From Allokutzneria sp. A3M-2-11 16 (GTDB lineage: Bacteria > Actinomycetota > Actinomycetes > Mycobacteriales > Pseudonocardiaceae): a stretch of DNA of 64,000 nucleotides. The notes below the pieces were generated by a model that searched no databases, was not told the origin of the DNA, and was given only the letters and a program-made list of their open reading frames with translations. The stretch covers positions 992,001-1,056,000 of the forward strand of contig NZ_JANAVO010000001.1 of assembly GCF_024213555.1 (NCBI RefSeq), in the 5' to 3' direction. Shown here in pieces: positions 26,086 through 35,471 of the stretch. A program made the translations under genes and the position numbers. Numbering within the stretch: position 1 is the first letter of the stretch; each line of letters begins with the position of its first letter.

Positions 26086-26247
26086 GGTGTGTTTCAGGGG
26101 TCTCGTTCGATGAGAGCCGGGATCGGGGTCGTTCCTGGCAAGACTCGGGGGAGGACGCGTACCGGTGTTGTACGTGGCCTTCGCCGAGACGCCGCCAGGG
26201 GCGGGCTCGGCCCGGCTATCGCGAACACGGACCCCTGAAACACACCC
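26085..26247. mobile_element. 163-bp MITE-like element with 18-bp terminal inverted repeats
   Basis: GGGTGTGTTTCAGGGGTC (26085-26102) and its exact reverse complement (26230-26247) bound a non-coding segment with further internal complementarity, such as CCTGGC near the left and GCCAGG near the right. The left end begins with the G of the dapD stop codon, and the right end abuts the AAGGAGGT ribosome-binding site of the CHAD gene. No target-site duplication is visible. It may be a miniature transposon remnant, or alternatively a large intercistronic hairpin; no transposase is present. Confidence 0.65.
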
Positions 26248-26259
26248 AAGGAGGTCCCG

Positions 26260-27177
26260 ATGTCCCGGCTTCGTGTTGTGAAGGTCCGTCGAAGCCGGGA
26301 TGTCGGTGCCCTCGGCCTGCCCGATGAGCCGCGTAGTGCGGCGCCGGATGCCCCAGTCGCCGAGCACGTGCACGCGGCGATCGATCGTTGGCTGCGGGTG
26401 ATCGTCAAGCGTGAGCCCGGTGTCCGCCGGGGCAAGGACGCCGAAGAGCTGCACAAGATGCGCGTGGCCGTGCGCCGCCTTCGCGCGGTGCTCCGCGCGG
26501 CTCGACCGCTGCTCAAGGGCTCAGAGCACAAGGCGCTCCGCGATGATCTGAAGACGGTCGGGCGCGTGCTCGGCCCTGTGCGCGATATGGACGTGCTGCT
26601 GGCGCGGCTCGACGAGCAGGCGTTGCCCCCGGCGGAACGTCTCGCGATCGAGGCTCTGATGGGCGACATCGAGGCGGAGCGCACGATCGCGCGGCAACGG
26701 ATCACCGCCCTGTTCGACAGCAAGCGCTACGACGAGCTGTTGCACCGGCTCGCCCGCTTCACCCCATCGTCCACTTCGGACAGTGATGCGTTGGTCTCCT
26801 TGGTGCGCAAGCAGTTCTCCAAGCTCGCCGATGCGGTCGACGAGGCGGGCGAAGATCCGGAAGACGATGTGCTGCACGCGCTGCGCATTCAGGGCAAGCG
26901 GCTGCGCTACACCGCCGATCTCGCGAAACCGTTGGTGGGCAAGCCGATGCGCAAGCTGATCAAGGCCACGAAGGCGTTCCAGGACGTGCTCGGCGAACAC
27001 CAGGACGCGTGCGTCGCCGAAGACCGCGTCCGCGAGCTGCTCGCCGCGCGCAAGCGCGTCGACGTCGACATGGCCTTCGCCGCCGGGCGCCTGGTTGAGC
27101 GGGAACAGCTCCGCAAAGCCGAAAACCGCGCACAGTGGCTCTCCGCCTGGACCGAAGTCCAGGCGCGCGCCATCTGA
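26260..27177 (+). CDS. CHAD domain-containing protein
   Basis: 305 residues from an ATG with a strong AAGGAGGT site. The CHAD domain, an all-alpha fold with conserved basic and histidine residues that binds inorganic polyphosphate, is shown by [19 protein letters not shown] and by [17 protein letters not shown], separated by a [18 protein letters not shown] segment. Many CHAD genes sit near polyphosphate or adenylate-cyclase-like CYTH genes, but here it lies between dapD and dapC with a MITE-like element in front, which may be an insertion in the DAP region. Function beyond likely polyphosphate binding is unknown. Confidence 0.92.
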   Translation: MSRLRVVKVRRSRDVGALGLPDEPRSAAPDAPVAEHVHAAIDRWLRVIVKREPGVRRGKDAEELHKMRVAVRRLRAVLRAARPLLKGSEHKALRDDLKTVGRVLGPVRDMDVLLARLDEQALPPAERLAIEALMGDIEAERTIARQRITALFDSKRYDELLHRLARFTPSSTSDSDALVSLVRKQFSKLADAVDEAGEDPEDDVLHALRIQGKRLRYTADLAKPLVGKPMRKLIKATKAFQDVLGEHQDACVAEDRVRELLAARKRVDVDMAFAAGRLVEREQLRKAENRAQWLSAWTEVQARAI

Positions 27178-27183
27178 GAACGG

Positions 27184-28296
27184 TCAGGCGGAGAGGCGGT
27201 CGGCGGCAGCGGCCACGCGTTCGTCCGTGGCGGTGAGGGCCACTCGAACGTGCTTGGCGCCGTTCGGACCGTAGAAGGTGCCCGGAGCGACGAGGATGCC
27301 GCGCTCCGCGAGCCAGGCGACCGTCGCCCACGCGTCCTCGTCCCTGGTCGCCCAGAGATAGAGACCGGCGTCCGAGTGCTCCACACGGAAACCGTTGCTC
27401 TGCAAGGCGTCCAGCAGGACCTTGCGTCGTCCTGCATAGCGGTCCCGTTGCGCCGCAACGTGTTTATCGTCGTTCAGCGCCGCGGTCATCGCCGCCTGCA
27501 CGGGCCGGGGCATCATCATGCCCGCGTGCCTCCGCGCCTCCAGCAACCGCTTGACCAGCACCGGGTCCCCGGTGACGAACCCGGCCCGGTATCCGGCCAG
27601 GCTGGAGGTCTTGGACAGCGAGTGCGCCGCGACGATGTCCGCAAGGTCGCCGCCGTGCACCTCCGGTGCCAGCACCGACGCCGGACGGGCCGTCCACGGC
27701 AGGTCCAGGTAGCACTCGTCGGAGGCGATGAACGCGCCGACCTCGCGGGCCGCGCGGACCAGCTCGGCGAGCGCCTCCGCGGAGAGCACTCGGCCCGTCG
27801 GGTTGGACGGGGAGTTCAGCCACAGCAGGGTGGTGCCCGCCGGGGGCAGCTCGCCGTGACCCAGCCGGACCACCTCGGCCCCGGCCAGCCGGGCGCCGAC
27901 CTCGTAGGTCGGGTAGGCCAGCTCGGGGATCGCGACGACGTCGCCGGGGCGGACGCCGAGCAGCGTCGGCAGCCACGCCACCAGCTCCTTGGAGCCGATG
28001 GTCGGCAGCACCGCGTCGTGGTGGAGACCGGTGATGCCGTGCCGCCGCTCCAGCGCGCCGAGCACCGCGGCCCGCAGCGCGGGGGTGCCGTGCGTCAGCG
28101 GGTAGCCGGGCACGTCGGCGACGGAGCTCAGCGCCGTGGAGATGACCGGGGCGACCGGGTCGACGGGCGTGCCGACCGAGAGGTCGACGATGCCGCCGGG
28201 GTGCGCGCCCGCGGTGGCCTTGGGGCCCGCGAGCGCGTCCCAGGGGAAGTCGGGCAGGTCAGGACCGCCCCGGAGCGCCGATGCCGGGCCGATCAA
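27184..28296 (-). CDS. dapC: Succinyldiaminopimelate transaminase
   Basis: 370 residues starting at a TTG that overlaps the ferredoxin stop (TTGA). Fold-type I PLP aminotransferase motifs are present: [26 protein letters not shown] and the Schiff-base lysine in [16 protein letters not shown]. The actinobacterial DapC family, next to a ferredoxin gene as in mycobacteria, matches this protein in order and length. It aminates N-succinyl-L-2-amino-6-oxopimelate between the DapD and DapE steps. The family name relies on context as well as motifs. Confidence 0.93.
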   Translation of the reverse strand: MIGPASALRGGPDLPDFPWDALAGPKATAGAHPGGIVDLSVGTPVDPVAPVISTALSSVADVPGYPLTHGTPALRAAVLGALERRHGITGLHHDAVLPTIGSKELVAWLPTLLGVRPGDVVAIPELAYPTYEVGARLAGAEVVRLGHGELPPAGTTLLWLNSPSNPTGRVLSAEALAELVRAAREVGAFIASDECYLDLPWTARPASVLAPEVHGGDLADIVAAHSLSKTSSLAGYRAGFVTGDPVLVKRLLEARRHAGMMMPRPVQAAMTAALNDDKHVAAQRDRYAGRRKVLLDALQSNGFRVEHSDAGLYLWATRDEDAWATVAWLAERGILVAPGTFYGPNGAKHVRVALTATDERVAAAADRLSA

Positions 28297-28619
28297 TGCT
28301 CCGACGCCTGCGGCGGCAGCGCGGCGACCATCTTGTCGTCGGAGTTGATCTTGCCGACCTTGGAGGCGCCGCCCGGCGAGCCGAGCTCGTTGAAGAAGTC
28401 GACGTTCGCCCTGGTGTAGTCGGCCCACTGCTCCGGGACGTCGTCCTCGTAGTAGATGGCCTCGACGGGGCAGACCGGCTCGCACGCACCGCAGTCGACG
28501 CACTCGTCGGGGTGGATGTAGAGCATCCGATCACCCTCGTAGATGCAGTCGACGGGGCATTCCTCGATGCATGCCTTGTCCAGCACGTCGACGCAGGGTA
28601 GGGCGATCACGTAGGTCAC
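28293..28619 (-). CDS. fdxA: Seven-iron type ferredoxin
   Basis: 108 residues. Cysteines fall in two groups, one spaced for a 3Fe-4S cluster ([17 protein letters not shown]) and the other [12 protein letters not shown] for a 4Fe-4S cluster, the 7Fe ferredoxin pattern. The C-terminal segment [19 protein letters not shown] is shared with mycobacterial FdxA/FdxC. It carries electrons for redox enzymes such as cytochromes P450; none is encoded nearby. It overlaps the start of dapC, so the two are probably cotranscribed, and it is divergent from the GNAT gene across 75 bp. Confidence 0.94.
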   Translation of the reverse strand: MTYVIALPCVDVLDKACIEECPVDCIYEGDRMLYIHPDECVDCGACEPVCPVEAIYYEDDVPEQWADYTRANVDFFNELGSPGGASKVGKINSDDKMVAALPPQASEH

Positions 28620-28694
28620 AGCGGTCTCCTGCTCCTTGTCAGTTCGGTCGCGCGGTTCGGGAGCACGCGACCCCTCAAGTATCCCCCGGGGACC

Positions 28695-29501
28695 ATGAAG
28701 AGTGTCACCCGGTGCCGCTTCTCACAAAGAAGTCGCATGCGATCCCGCCAGGTGAACATCGAGGATGCGTGGGTGCGCCACGACGACGAAGCACTCGAAC
28801 AGTTGTGCGCCCGTGCTTGGCCCGCGGTGGCCGAACTGCGCATCGGTGGTTGGCGCGCTCGCACCGCGGGTGGCTTCACCGGCCGCGCCAACTCCACGCT
28901 GCTGCTCGGTTCCCCGGACATGCCCGTGCCGGACGCTCTCGCGAAGGCCGCCGCGTTTGCCAGGGAGCACGGCCAGCCGCCCCGGGCGCACGTGATCACC
29001 GGCAGCCGTTGGGAGCCTTCACTGGTCGCGGCGGGGTGGCGCCTGGAGGTGGAGTACGCCGGGATGCCGTCTTTGGTGCAGGTAGGCCCTTTGGACGCAC
29101 TCGTGGCTCCGCATCGCGCCGAAGTCCGCTCGACTCCCTGGGACGCGTGGTGGCCGCTGATCGTCGGCCGCGCCGCACCAACTCCGGCTGAGCACCACGT
29201 GCTGACGTCCGCCGATGCCGTCGGCTATGGCGCGGTGACCGTGGACGGTTCCGTGCTGGCCGTCGTGCGAGGCGCGGTCGTGGAGGACTACCTGCACTTC
29301 GCCCGCCTCACCGTGCACCCCGACGCCAGGCGCCGCGGCCTGGCTCGCGACCTGCTCGCCGGACTGGCCACATGGGCCCAATCCCTTGGCGCACAACGCT
29401 ATGTACTCCAAGTGTCCGAGAACAACGCCCCCGCCATCCGCCTCTACCAAACCCTGGGCGCCCACATCCACCACGGCTACTGCTATTGGATCCCGAGCTA
29501 A
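28695..29501 (+). CDS. GNAT family N-acetyltransferase with N-terminal extension
   Basis: 268 residues from the ATG at 28695; ATG 28737 or GTG 28752 would shorten it by 14 or 19 residues and none has a strong ribosome-binding site. The C-terminal GNAT domain shows the acetyl-CoA motif [17 protein letters not shown] and [20 protein letters not shown]. The N-terminal 130 residues form a separate domain similar to that in other actinobacterial two-part acetyltransferases. The substrate is unknown; mshB is nearby, but this is not MshD as I recognise it, which carries two complete GNAT halves. Confidence 0.85.
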   Translation: MKSVTRCRFSQRSRMRSRQVNIEDAWVRHDDEALEQLCARAWPAVAELRIGGWRARTAGGFTGRANSTLLLGSPDMPVPDALAKAAAFAREHGQPPRAHVITGSRWEPSLVAAGWRLEVEYAGMPSLVQVGPLDALVAPHRAEVRSTPWDAWWPLIVGRAAPTPAEHHVLTSADAVGYGAVTVDGSVLAVVRGAVVEDYLHFARLTVHPDARRRGLARDLLAGLATWAQSLGAQRYVLQVSENNAPAIRLYQTLGAHIHHGYCYWIPS

Positions 29502-29564
29502 GATGCCCTCATACGCCCCGTCCTCCGCGCCCACTCATCGCAGGCCGACGTGGTCCAAACCAAT

Positions 29565-29627
29565 CCCGTTTCGTACTCATAGCGGGAAAGAGAGCGCTCC
29601 CAAATCCCAACAAGAGTACGAAACGGG
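29565..29627. repeat. 63-bp palindromic intergenic element, family 1, copy 2
   Basis: CCCGTTTCGTACTC (29565-29578) and GAGTACGAAACGGG (29614-29627) are perfect 14-bp arms. The centre AGAGAGCGCTCCC (29589-29601) is the reverse complement of that in copy 1 at 2281-2293, and its distance to each end is swapped, so this copy is inverted relative to the first. It also lies between convergent genes (GNAT and a membrane protein). Confidence 0.85.
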
Positions 29628-29642
29628 AAACAGCGCTGGGAG

Positions 29643-30041
29643 TTAGGCGTGGGCTGGAGGGGTGCCCAGGACTCCGCCGAGGACTACGGCGCCGGGGAGG
29701 GCGCCCACGGCGAGCAGTGCGAGGGCGCGCCAGTCGTTGGTGAGCATCAGGTCGCCGCCGGGACCGGCGATGCCGATACCGATCACGGTGGCGAGCCAGA
29801 GCAGCAGCGGGGCGCCCGCGATCGACATCCGCGTTGACAGTCCCGCCGCCAGCTTGACCAGCAGGGGCATGGTCAGCCCGGCGGCCAGCACCGAGACGGG
29901 CAGTGGCCAGTTCCCGTCGACGCCGACGCCGGGCGCGAGGTCGCGCACCCGCAACGGCAGGAACGCCAGCTCGGCCACGGCCAGCAGGACCGCGTCGATG
30001 AGCAGGACCACGAAGAACAGTCGGTCTCCGGCAGAGCGCAC
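29643..30041 (-). CDS. Small four-helix membrane protein of unknown function
   Basis: 132 residues from a GTG that shares one base with the mshB stop. Four hydrophobic segments are visible (RLFFVVLLIDAVLLAVAELA, VLAAGLTMPLLVKLAAGL, LLLWLATVIGIGIAG, ALLAVGALPGAVVLGGVLG) with short polar loops, so it is an integral membrane protein. In mycobacteria a similar small membrane-protein gene lies beside mshB. No catalytic motif is seen and I do not recognise a function. Confidence 0.85.
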   Translation of the reverse strand: MRSAGDRLFFVVLLIDAVLLAVAELAFLPLRVRDLAPGVGVDGNWPLPVSVLAAGLTMPLLVKLAAGLSTRMSIAGAPLLLWLATVIGIGIAGPGGDLMLTNDWRALALLAVGALPGAVVLGGVLGTPPAHA

Positions 30042-30922
30042 TAGCGTCCGGCCCCTCCCTGCGCAGTGTCCTGAACGGCGGAGACGCCGAACAGGTCAGT
30101 CTCGGCGCCTTCGGCACTGCCCTTGGCCAGCACGTAGTACTCCGTGGTGACCAGCGGCTGGGCGATGCCGTTGGACAGCGCGTATGCCGCCGTCCCGTCG
30201 CCAGCCTGCCAGACCTGCACCTGGGTCGCGTGCGCGCGCAGCGCACCGAGCTTGGCCGTGAGGTTCTCGGAGAAGTCCACGGTGGTGGTGATCTCGGCGT
30301 CCTCGGTCACCGGCAGCTCCCCGGGCGCGGGCAGCCGGAACGGCAGGCCGTCGGCGTCGGCGAGCGCCGCGACCCCGGCCTCGGTGGCCGCGCGGGAGGT
30401 CACCGCGTAGAACACCCGGTCGACCTCGGGGACCCGCTCGGTGGCGGCCATGGTGACCTGGTGCGCGCGGATGTGGTCGGGGTGGCCGTAGCCGCCGTTG
30501 GGGTCGTAGGTGACCACGACCTGCGGCCGCAGTTCGCGCAGCACCGCCTCCAACGTCGCGACCTGCTCCTCGAAGTCACCGTTGACGAAGGCCCTGGGGT
30601 GGGCGTTCGCCGCGGTGTCGACCATGCCGGAGTCGCGCCAGCGGCCGGGGCCGCCGAGGAAGCGGTGGTCGGCGATGCCGAGCGCGCCGCAGGCGGAGCG
30701 GAGCTCACCGACCCGGTAGCCCCCGAGCTGGTCGGCCGCGTCGGGGCCGAGCCCGCGCAGGCCCTCCGGGATGACCTCACCCTCTTCGCCGAGGGTGCAG
30801 GTGATCACGGTGACGTGCACGCCGTGTGCCGCGTAACGCGCGATCGTGCCGCCGGTCCAGAGACTTTCGTCGTCCGGGTGCGCATGGACCAGCAGCAGCC
30901 GGGGTGGAGCCGTCAGTGTCAC
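30041..30922 (-). CDS. mshB: N-acetyl-1-D-myo-inositol-2-amino-2-deoxy-alpha-D-glucopyranoside deacetylase (mycothiol)
   Basis: 293 residues. The LmbE/PIG-L family zinc-binding motif AHPDDE is at residues 14-19, and the partner HPDH motif lies in YGHPDHIRAHQV. ITCTLGEEGEVI and the RAFVNGDFEEQ region match MshB, which deacetylates GlcNAc-Ins in mycothiol biosynthesis. Mycothiol is the low-molecular-weight thiol of actinobacteria. It precedes the membrane-protein gene and is separated from the peptide-transporter operon by a 258-bp gap that contains that operon's terminator and no gene. Confidence 0.94.
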   Translation of the reverse strand: MTLTAPPRLLLVHAHPDDESLWTGGTIARYAAHGVHVTVITCTLGEEGEVIPEGLRGLGPDAADQLGGYRVGELRSACGALGIADHRFLGGPGRWRDSGMVDTAANAHPRAFVNGDFEEQVATLEAVLRELRPQVVVTYDPNGGYGHPDHIRAHQVTMAATERVPEVDRVFYAVTSRAATEAGVAALADADGLPFRLPAPGELPVTEDAEITTTVDFSENLTAKLGALRAHATQVQVWQAGDGTAAYALSNGIAQPLVTTEYYVLAKGSAEGAETDLFGVSAVQDTAQGGAGR

Positions 30923-31131
30923 CGGATCAGCCTAGTGGCGGGGTTGTCAACGCTTCGCACCGTGGTCACCCCCGGTCGAGGGGAATATTCGCCCCCATGG
31001 CTGGATCGGGTCCTCTTTGCAGGTGAATGCCTAGATCCCGAAGATCGAATGCGCCCGGTCGTTCATACTCCCCCACCCTTGCGCGCCCACCCATCCGAAG
31101 ATCGACATGACGCACAGCGACCGGACGCACG

Positions 31132-31159
31132 AGCGCCCCCTACGAAAGCAGGGGGCGCT
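31132..31159 (-). terminator. Hairpin terminator downstream of the peptide transporter operon
   Basis: AGCGCCCCCT (31132-31141) pairs perfectly with AGGGGGCGCT (31150-31159) across an 8-nt loop. It lies 22 bp beyond the stop of the last operon gene on the minus strand. No T-tract follows, as is common in high-G+C actinomycetes. Confidence 0.8.
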
Positions 31160-31180
31160 TGTGCGTGCGTGGTGCGAGGA

Positions 31181-32218
31181 CTACACGACTTCCTTCACCT
31201 CGGCGAAGTGGCAGGCGGAGAGCGTGCCGCCGGCCCGGTGCTCCAGCTTCGGCTCCTCGACCGCGCAGATGTCCTGAGCCTTCCAGCAGCGCGTGCGGAA
31301 CCGGCAGCCCGAAGGCGGGTTGACCGGGCTCGGCACGTCACCGGTGAGCACGATCCGCTGGCGCTGCCGCTCGGCCTGCGGGTCCGGCAGCGGCACCGCG
31401 GACAGCAGCGCCTGGGTGTACGGGTGCGTCGGCTGGGAGTAGATGTGCTCCCGCGCGCCGATCTCCACGATCTTGCCCAGGTACATCACCGCGACCCGGT
31501 GCGAGATGTGCCGCACCACCGACAGGTCGTGCGCGACGAACAGGTACGCCAGCCCGAACCGCTCCTGCAGCTCCTCCAGCAGGTTCACCACACCGGCCTG
31601 CACCGAGACGTCCAGCGCGGACACCGGCTCGTCCAGCACCACCAGCTTGGGGTTGAGCGCCAGCGCGCGGGCGATGCCGATGCGCTGCCGCTGCCCGCCG
31701 GAGAACTCGTGCGCGTAGCGGTTGCGGTGCTCCGGGTTGAGCCCGACCAGCTCCAGCAGCTCGTCGACCCGGCCCTGGACGTCGCCGTCGAAGCCGTGGA
31801 TCTGGAACGGCTCGGAGACGATGTCGTTGATCGACCACCTCGGGTTCAGCGAGGCGTAGGGGTCCTGGAACACGATCTGCATGTCCCGGCGGACCGGCCG
31901 CAGCTGCTTGGTGGTCAGCGAGGTCAGCTCGCGCCCCTCGAACTTCACCGAGCCCGAGGTGGGCTTGTGCAGCTGGAGGATCGCCCGCCCGGTGGTGGAC
32001 TTGCCGCAGCCGGACTCGCCGACCAGGCCGAGGGTCTCCCGCGCGGCCAGGTCGAAGGTCAGCCCGGAGACCGCCTGCACCTGCCCGACGGTGCGCGGGA
32101 TGACCCCGCCACCGCGGATCGGGAAGGACTTCACCAGGTCCTTGACCTGGAGCAGCGGTTCCGTCGCCGGGCCGCCGTCGAGCGCGCCCTGCGCGGCGGA
32201 ATCAGTGTGGACGCTCAT
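31181..32218 (-). CDS. Oligopeptide ABC transporter ATP-binding protein (OppF/DppF-type)
   Basis: 345 residues, start overlapping the OppD stop (ATGA). Walker A is [15 protein letters not shown], the ABC signature [14 protein letters not shown], Walker [14 protein letters not shown], and the H-loop [10 protein letters not shown]. The C-terminus has the Opp/Dpp-specific cysteine-rich segment ([16 protein letters not shown]), which in this family can bind a 4Fe-4S cluster. It pairs with the OppD-type subunit to power peptide import through the permease pair. Last gene of the oppA-B-C-D-F order, followed by a hairpin terminator. Confidence 0.95.
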   Translation of the reverse strand: MSVHTDSAAQGALDGGPATEPLLQVKDLVKSFPIRGGGVIPRTVGQVQAVSGLTFDLAARETLGLVGESGCGKSTTGRAILQLHKPTSGSVKFEGRELTSLTTKQLRPVRRDMQIVFQDPYASLNPRWSINDIVSEPFQIHGFDGDVQGRVDELLELVGLNPEHRNRYAHEFSGGQRQRIGIARALALNPKLVVLDEPVSALDVSVQAGVVNLLEELQERFGLAYLFVAHDLSVVRHISHRVAVMYLGKIVEIGAREHIYSQPTHPYTQALLSAVPLPDPQAERQRQRIVLTGDVPSPVNPPSGCRFRTRCWKAQDICAVEEPKLEHRAGGTLSACHFAEVKEVV

Positions 32219-33348
32219 GAGGTCTTCTCCTCCTCAGCCGCGATGCGGGCCTCCACCGTCGCCAGGTCCTCGGCGACGGGCAGGCTCGGGTCGGCCTCGG
32301 TCAGCGCGGCGGGGTTCTCCACCGTGCCGATCTCGCTGTGCGCGAACAACTTCTTCGGGTCCGGGTGCTCGGCCAGCTGCTCCCAGCGGATGCAGCGGGC
32401 GGAGTGCCCGTTGCTGCCGACCCGCAGCAGCGACGGCTCCGCCGACGTGCAGTCGTCGATCGCCAGCGGGCACCTCGGGCTGAACGCGCAGCCCGGCGGC
32501 AGGTTCATCAGCGAGGGCGGCGCGCCCTTGATCGGGGTGAGCCGCTGGCCGAGGAGCCCCGCGTGCGGGATCGAGCCGAGCAGCCCCACGGTGTAGGGCA
32601 TCCTCGGCGCCTCGAAGACGTCGTTGACCGGGCCGGACTCCACCACGGTCCCGCCGTACATCACCTGGACCCGGTCCACCATGCCCGCGACGACACCGAG
32701 GTCGTGGGTGATCATCATGATCGCGGCGCCGGTCAGGTCGCGGATCTGCAGCAGCGTCTCCAGCACCTGGGCCTGCACCGTCACGTCCAGCGCGGTGGTC
32801 GGCTCGTCGGCGATGATCAGCTCCGGGTCGTTGATGATCGCCATCGCGATCATCGCCCGCTGCCGCATACCGCCGGAGAACTCGTGCGGGTACTGCTTGG
32901 CCCGCCGGTCCGGCTGCGGGATGCCGACCTGCTCCAGCGCGGCGATGGCCTTGTCCCACGCGGTCTTCTTCGGCACCGCGTGGTGCGCCCGGTAGGCCTC
33001 GGCCAGCTGCCAGCCCACGGTGTAGACCGGGTTCAGCGAGGTCATCGGGTCCTGGAAGATCATCGCGATGTCGTTGCCGCGGATCTTCTCCAGCGCGCGG
33101 CCCTTCAACCCGACGATCTCGGTGCCCTTGAACGTGATCGAGCCGGAGATCCTCGCGGTCTTGGGCAGCAGTCCCATGATCGCCGAGGAGGAGACGGACT
33201 TGCCCGAGCCGGACTCGCCGACGATGCCGAGCACCTCGCCGCGCTCCAGCTCGAAGGACACGCCGCGGACCGCGTGCACGACGCCGTCCTCGGTCGGGAA
33301 GTCCACGCCGAGACCGTCGACGGTGAGCAGTTTCTCGGAAGTGGTCAT
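32215..33348 (-). CDS. Oligopeptide ABC transporter ATP-binding protein (OppD/DppD-type)
   Basis: 377 residues from ATG 33348, which overlaps the OppC stop (ATGA); the frame is open upstream but that is antisense or other-frame sequence of the permease gene. Walker [17 protein letters not shown], signature [14 protein letters not shown], Walker [14 protein letters not shown], and the family C-terminal cysteine cluster ([15 protein letters not shown]) are all present. The tail of about 50 residues beyond it is acidic. It heterodimerises with the OppF-type subunit. Confidence 0.95.
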   Translation of the reverse strand: MTTSEKLLTVDGLGVDFPTEDGVVHAVRGVSFELERGEVLGIVGESGSGKSVSSSAIMGLLPKTARISGSITFKGTEIVGLKGRALEKIRGNDIAMIFQDPMTSLNPVYTVGWQLAEAYRAHHAVPKKTAWDKAIAALEQVGIPQPDRRAKQYPHEFSGGMRQRAMIAMAIINDPELIIADEPTTALDVTVQAQVLETLLQIRDLTGAAIMMITHDLGVVAGMVDRVQVMYGGTVVESGPVNDVFEAPRMPYTVGLLGSIPHAGLLGQRLTPIKGAPPSLMNLPPGCAFSPRCPLAIDDCTSAEPSLLRVGSNGHSARCIRWEQLAEHPDPKKLFAHSEIGTVENPAALTEADPSLPVAEDLATVEARIAAEEEKTS

Positions 33349-34268
33349 CAGGCACGCACCTTCGTCTGCCTCGGGTCGAACGCGTCGCGCAGACCGTCGC
33401 CGATGAAGTTGATCGTCAACGAGATCAGCACGATCACCACGAACGGCGCGTAGAACAGCCACGGCCGGTCCTGGAACTGCGAGTAGTTCTCGATGATGAT
33501 CAGGCCGAGCGAGGTGTCCGGCGGCTTCACGCCGAGGCCGATGAACGACAGCGCGGCCTCCGACAGCACCGCCGTCGCCACCGCGAGGGTGGCGTTGACC
33601 GTGATGATGCCGGTCAGGTTCGGCAGGATGTGCTTGAAGATGATCCGGCTGTTGCTCGCGCCGAGCGCCTTGGCCGCCTCGATGAACTCCCGTTCGGACA
33701 GCGACAGCGTCTGGCCGCGGTTGATCCGGGCCACCTGCATCCAGCTGAACAGGCCGAGCACGATGGCCACGGTGAACCAGCTGGACGGGAAGGCGCGCGC
33801 GGCGATGGCGACCAGGGCCAGCTGCGGCACGATCAGGAACAGGTCGACCAGCCGCATGACGAACGTGTCGACGGCTCCGCGCAGGAACCCGGCGACCGCG
33901 CCGAGGACCACGCCGATGATCGTCGCCATGAACGCCACGACCAGCGCGATCAGCAGCGAGTACTGGGTGCCCTGGAAGATCAGGGCGAGCATGTCCTTGC
34001 CGATCTGGCTGGTGCCCAGCGGGTGTTCGGCGCTCGGCGGGGCGAAGGACGAGCCACCGGTGTAGGTGACGTCGTACTTCCAGAACGCCGCGCCGACGAC
34101 CGCGCCGAGGGTGAGCAGCACGAGGACGATGAGGCTGACCATGGCCAGGCGGTGCCGGGTGAAGCGCCGCAGGATGGTCTGCCACTGCTTGCGGGCACCG
34201 GTGCCGAACTCGTAGCTCGACGAGGCCGCGCCCGCGGCGGGCGTCTCGGTGATCTGTGGATTAGCCAA
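33348..34268 (-). CDS. Oligopeptide ABC transporter permease (OppC/DppC-type)
   Basis: About 306 residues from the TTG at 34268, which has GAGGA 6 nt upstream and overlaps the OppB stop; a TTG at 34310 would add 14 residues. The N-terminus has a cytoplasmic segment and the OppC N-domain (WQTILRRFTRHRLAMVSLIV), followed by about six membrane helices. The EAA loop that contacts the ATPases is EFIEAAKALGASNSRIIFKHILPN. It forms the membrane pore with the OppB-type protein. Confidence 0.92.
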   Translation of the reverse strand: MANPQITETPAAGAASSSYEFGTGARKQWQTILRRFTRHRLAMVSLIVLVLLTLGAVVGAAFWKYDVTYTGGSSFAPPSAEHPLGTSQIGKDMLALIFQGTQYSLLIALVVAFMATIIGVVLGAVAGFLRGAVDTFVMRLVDLFLIVPQLALVAIAARAFPSSWFTVAIVLGLFSWMQVARINRGQTLSLSEREFIEAAKALGASNSRIIFKHILPNLTGIITVNATLAVATAVLSEAALSFIGLGVKPPDTSLGLIIIENYSQFQDRPWLFYAPFVVIVLISLTINFIGDGLRDAFDPRQTKVRA

Positions 34269-35259
34269 GGCGGATCCTCGGGTCCAGGATGCCGTAGAGG
34301 ATGTCGGCAACGAGGTTGAAGACGACGACGAGGATGGCGGTGATCATCAGCCATCCCATCAGCATCGGCGGGTCGAACTGCTGGACCGCGCTGACCAGCA
34401 GCTTGCCCATGCCGTTCCAGCCGAAGACCGTCTCGGTGATGATGGCGCCGCTGAACACCGCGCCGATGTTGAGCGCGGCCAGGGTGGTCACCGGGATCAG
34501 CGCGTTGCGGAAGGCGTGCCGGAAGATCACCCGCATCGGGCGCAGGCCCTTGGCGTGGGCGGTGCGCACGTAGTCCGAGCTCAGCGTCTCCAGCATGGCC
34601 GCGCGCTGGAACCGGCTGTACGCGGCGAAGCTGATCGCGCCGAGGGCGATGGTCGGCAGCAGGAAGGTTCCCGTGTAGCGCCAGACCTGGTCGAACACGT
34701 CACCCTTGAAGCCGCCGACGGGTGGGCCCGCGGTGGTCAGCCACCTGTCCATGCCCATACCGGTCAGCACGTTGTTGAACTGGATGCCGTAGGTCTTGAC
34801 CACGATCGCGACGCAGAACACCGGCATCGAGAACATCACGAACGCCGTGGACGTCGCGAGGTAGTCGAAGATGGAGTACTGCTTCACGGCCGCGAGCACA
34901 CCGACGGCGATGCCCAGCGTGACCGCCAGGACCTCGGCGCCGAGCACCAGTTTGAACGTGGTGCCGAAGGCCGTGGTGACCCGGTCGAAGACATCGGCCC
35001 GCGCCTGGCCCAGCGCGACGCTGGTCCCCCAGTCGCCGGACAAAAATGAGGTGAGCCAGTCCCAGTAACGTGCCAGGATCGGCTTGTCGAGCCCGAGTTC
35101 GATTGCCAGGTTCTGGACGTCCGCCTCGGTGCTGCCGGGACGGCCGCGCAGTTCGGCCAGGGGGTCACCTGCCGAGGCGACCATGAGATAGGCGAGGAAA
35201 GATCCGATGCCGAGGATCGGGATCGAGACCAGTAGTCGCCGAATGATGTAGCGGACCAC
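34261..35259 (-). CDS. Oligopeptide ABC transporter permease (OppB/DppB-type)
   Basis: 332 residues, starting MVRYIIRRLLVSIPILGIGS, the typical first helix of OppB/DppB permeases. Six membrane helices and the ATPase-contacting loop DYVRTAHAKGLRPMRVIFRHAF identify it. The GSTEADVQNLAIELGLDKPI segment, a periplasmic loop, is also family-typical. It lies 213 bp downstream of oppA across a hairpin that may attenuate read-through, so the permeases would be made in smaller amounts than the binding protein. Confidence 0.94.
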   Translation of the reverse strand: MVRYIIRRLLVSIPILGIGSFLAYLMVASAGDPLAELRGRPGSTEADVQNLAIELGLDKPILARYWDWLTSFLSGDWGTSVALGQARADVFDRVTTAFGTTFKLVLGAEVLAVTLGIAVGVLAAVKQYSIFDYLATSTAFVMFSMPVFCVAIVVKTYGIQFNNVLTGMGMDRWLTTAGPPVGGFKGDVFDQVWRYTGTFLLPTIALGAISFAAYSRFQRAAMLETLSSDYVRTAHAKGLRPMRVIFRHAFRNALIPVTTLAALNIGAVFSGAIITETVFGWNGMGKLLVSAVQQFDPPMLMGWLMITAILVVVFNLVADILYGILDPRIRLG

Positions 35260-35396
35260 GTTGTCTTCCTTGGTGGGAGCGAGTTCGGGGCGAACACACC
35301 GCTTGTGGCGGCTCCGGGACGCCGTTCCGCAAGACGCGCAGCGCGACCATACTCGTTGGTAACCCGATTACGGCCGGATCGACAAAGCTTCGAATG

Positions 35397-35436
35397 CGAA
35401 GCGGGCCGGAACCAGGTGAAGTCCCGACCCGCTTCG
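35397..35436 (-). terminator. Attenuator-like hairpin between oppA and oppB
   Basis: CGAAGCGGG (35397-35405) pairs with CCCGCTTCG (35428-35436); CGAAGC can alternatively pair with GCTTCG at 35388-35393. It lies just downstream of the oppA stop and upstream of the permease genes, a typical place for a partial terminator that raises binding-protein level over the membrane subunits. Confidence 0.6.
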
Positions 35437-35471
35437 AGTTCTCTACATCGTTCTACTGCGGAACCGCGAGG

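Noticed and set aside
26100-26140. tRNA-like T-loop (GTTCGATGAGAGC) inside the MITE-like element
   Set aside because: No acceptor stem, anticodon arm or CCA-compatible end could be fitted.
23959-26454. An 831-codon minus-strand frame that would join dapE with sequence antisense to dapD
   Set aside because: Only the part up to GTG 25038 has M20 peptidase similarity. The rest lies antisense to dapD and is compositionally shadow-like, so this is not a fusion protein.
28695-29501. Assignment of the GNAT gene as mshD because mshB is nearby
   Set aside because: MshD has two complete GNAT halves. Only the C-terminal half here has the acetyl-CoA motif, so the name is not supported.
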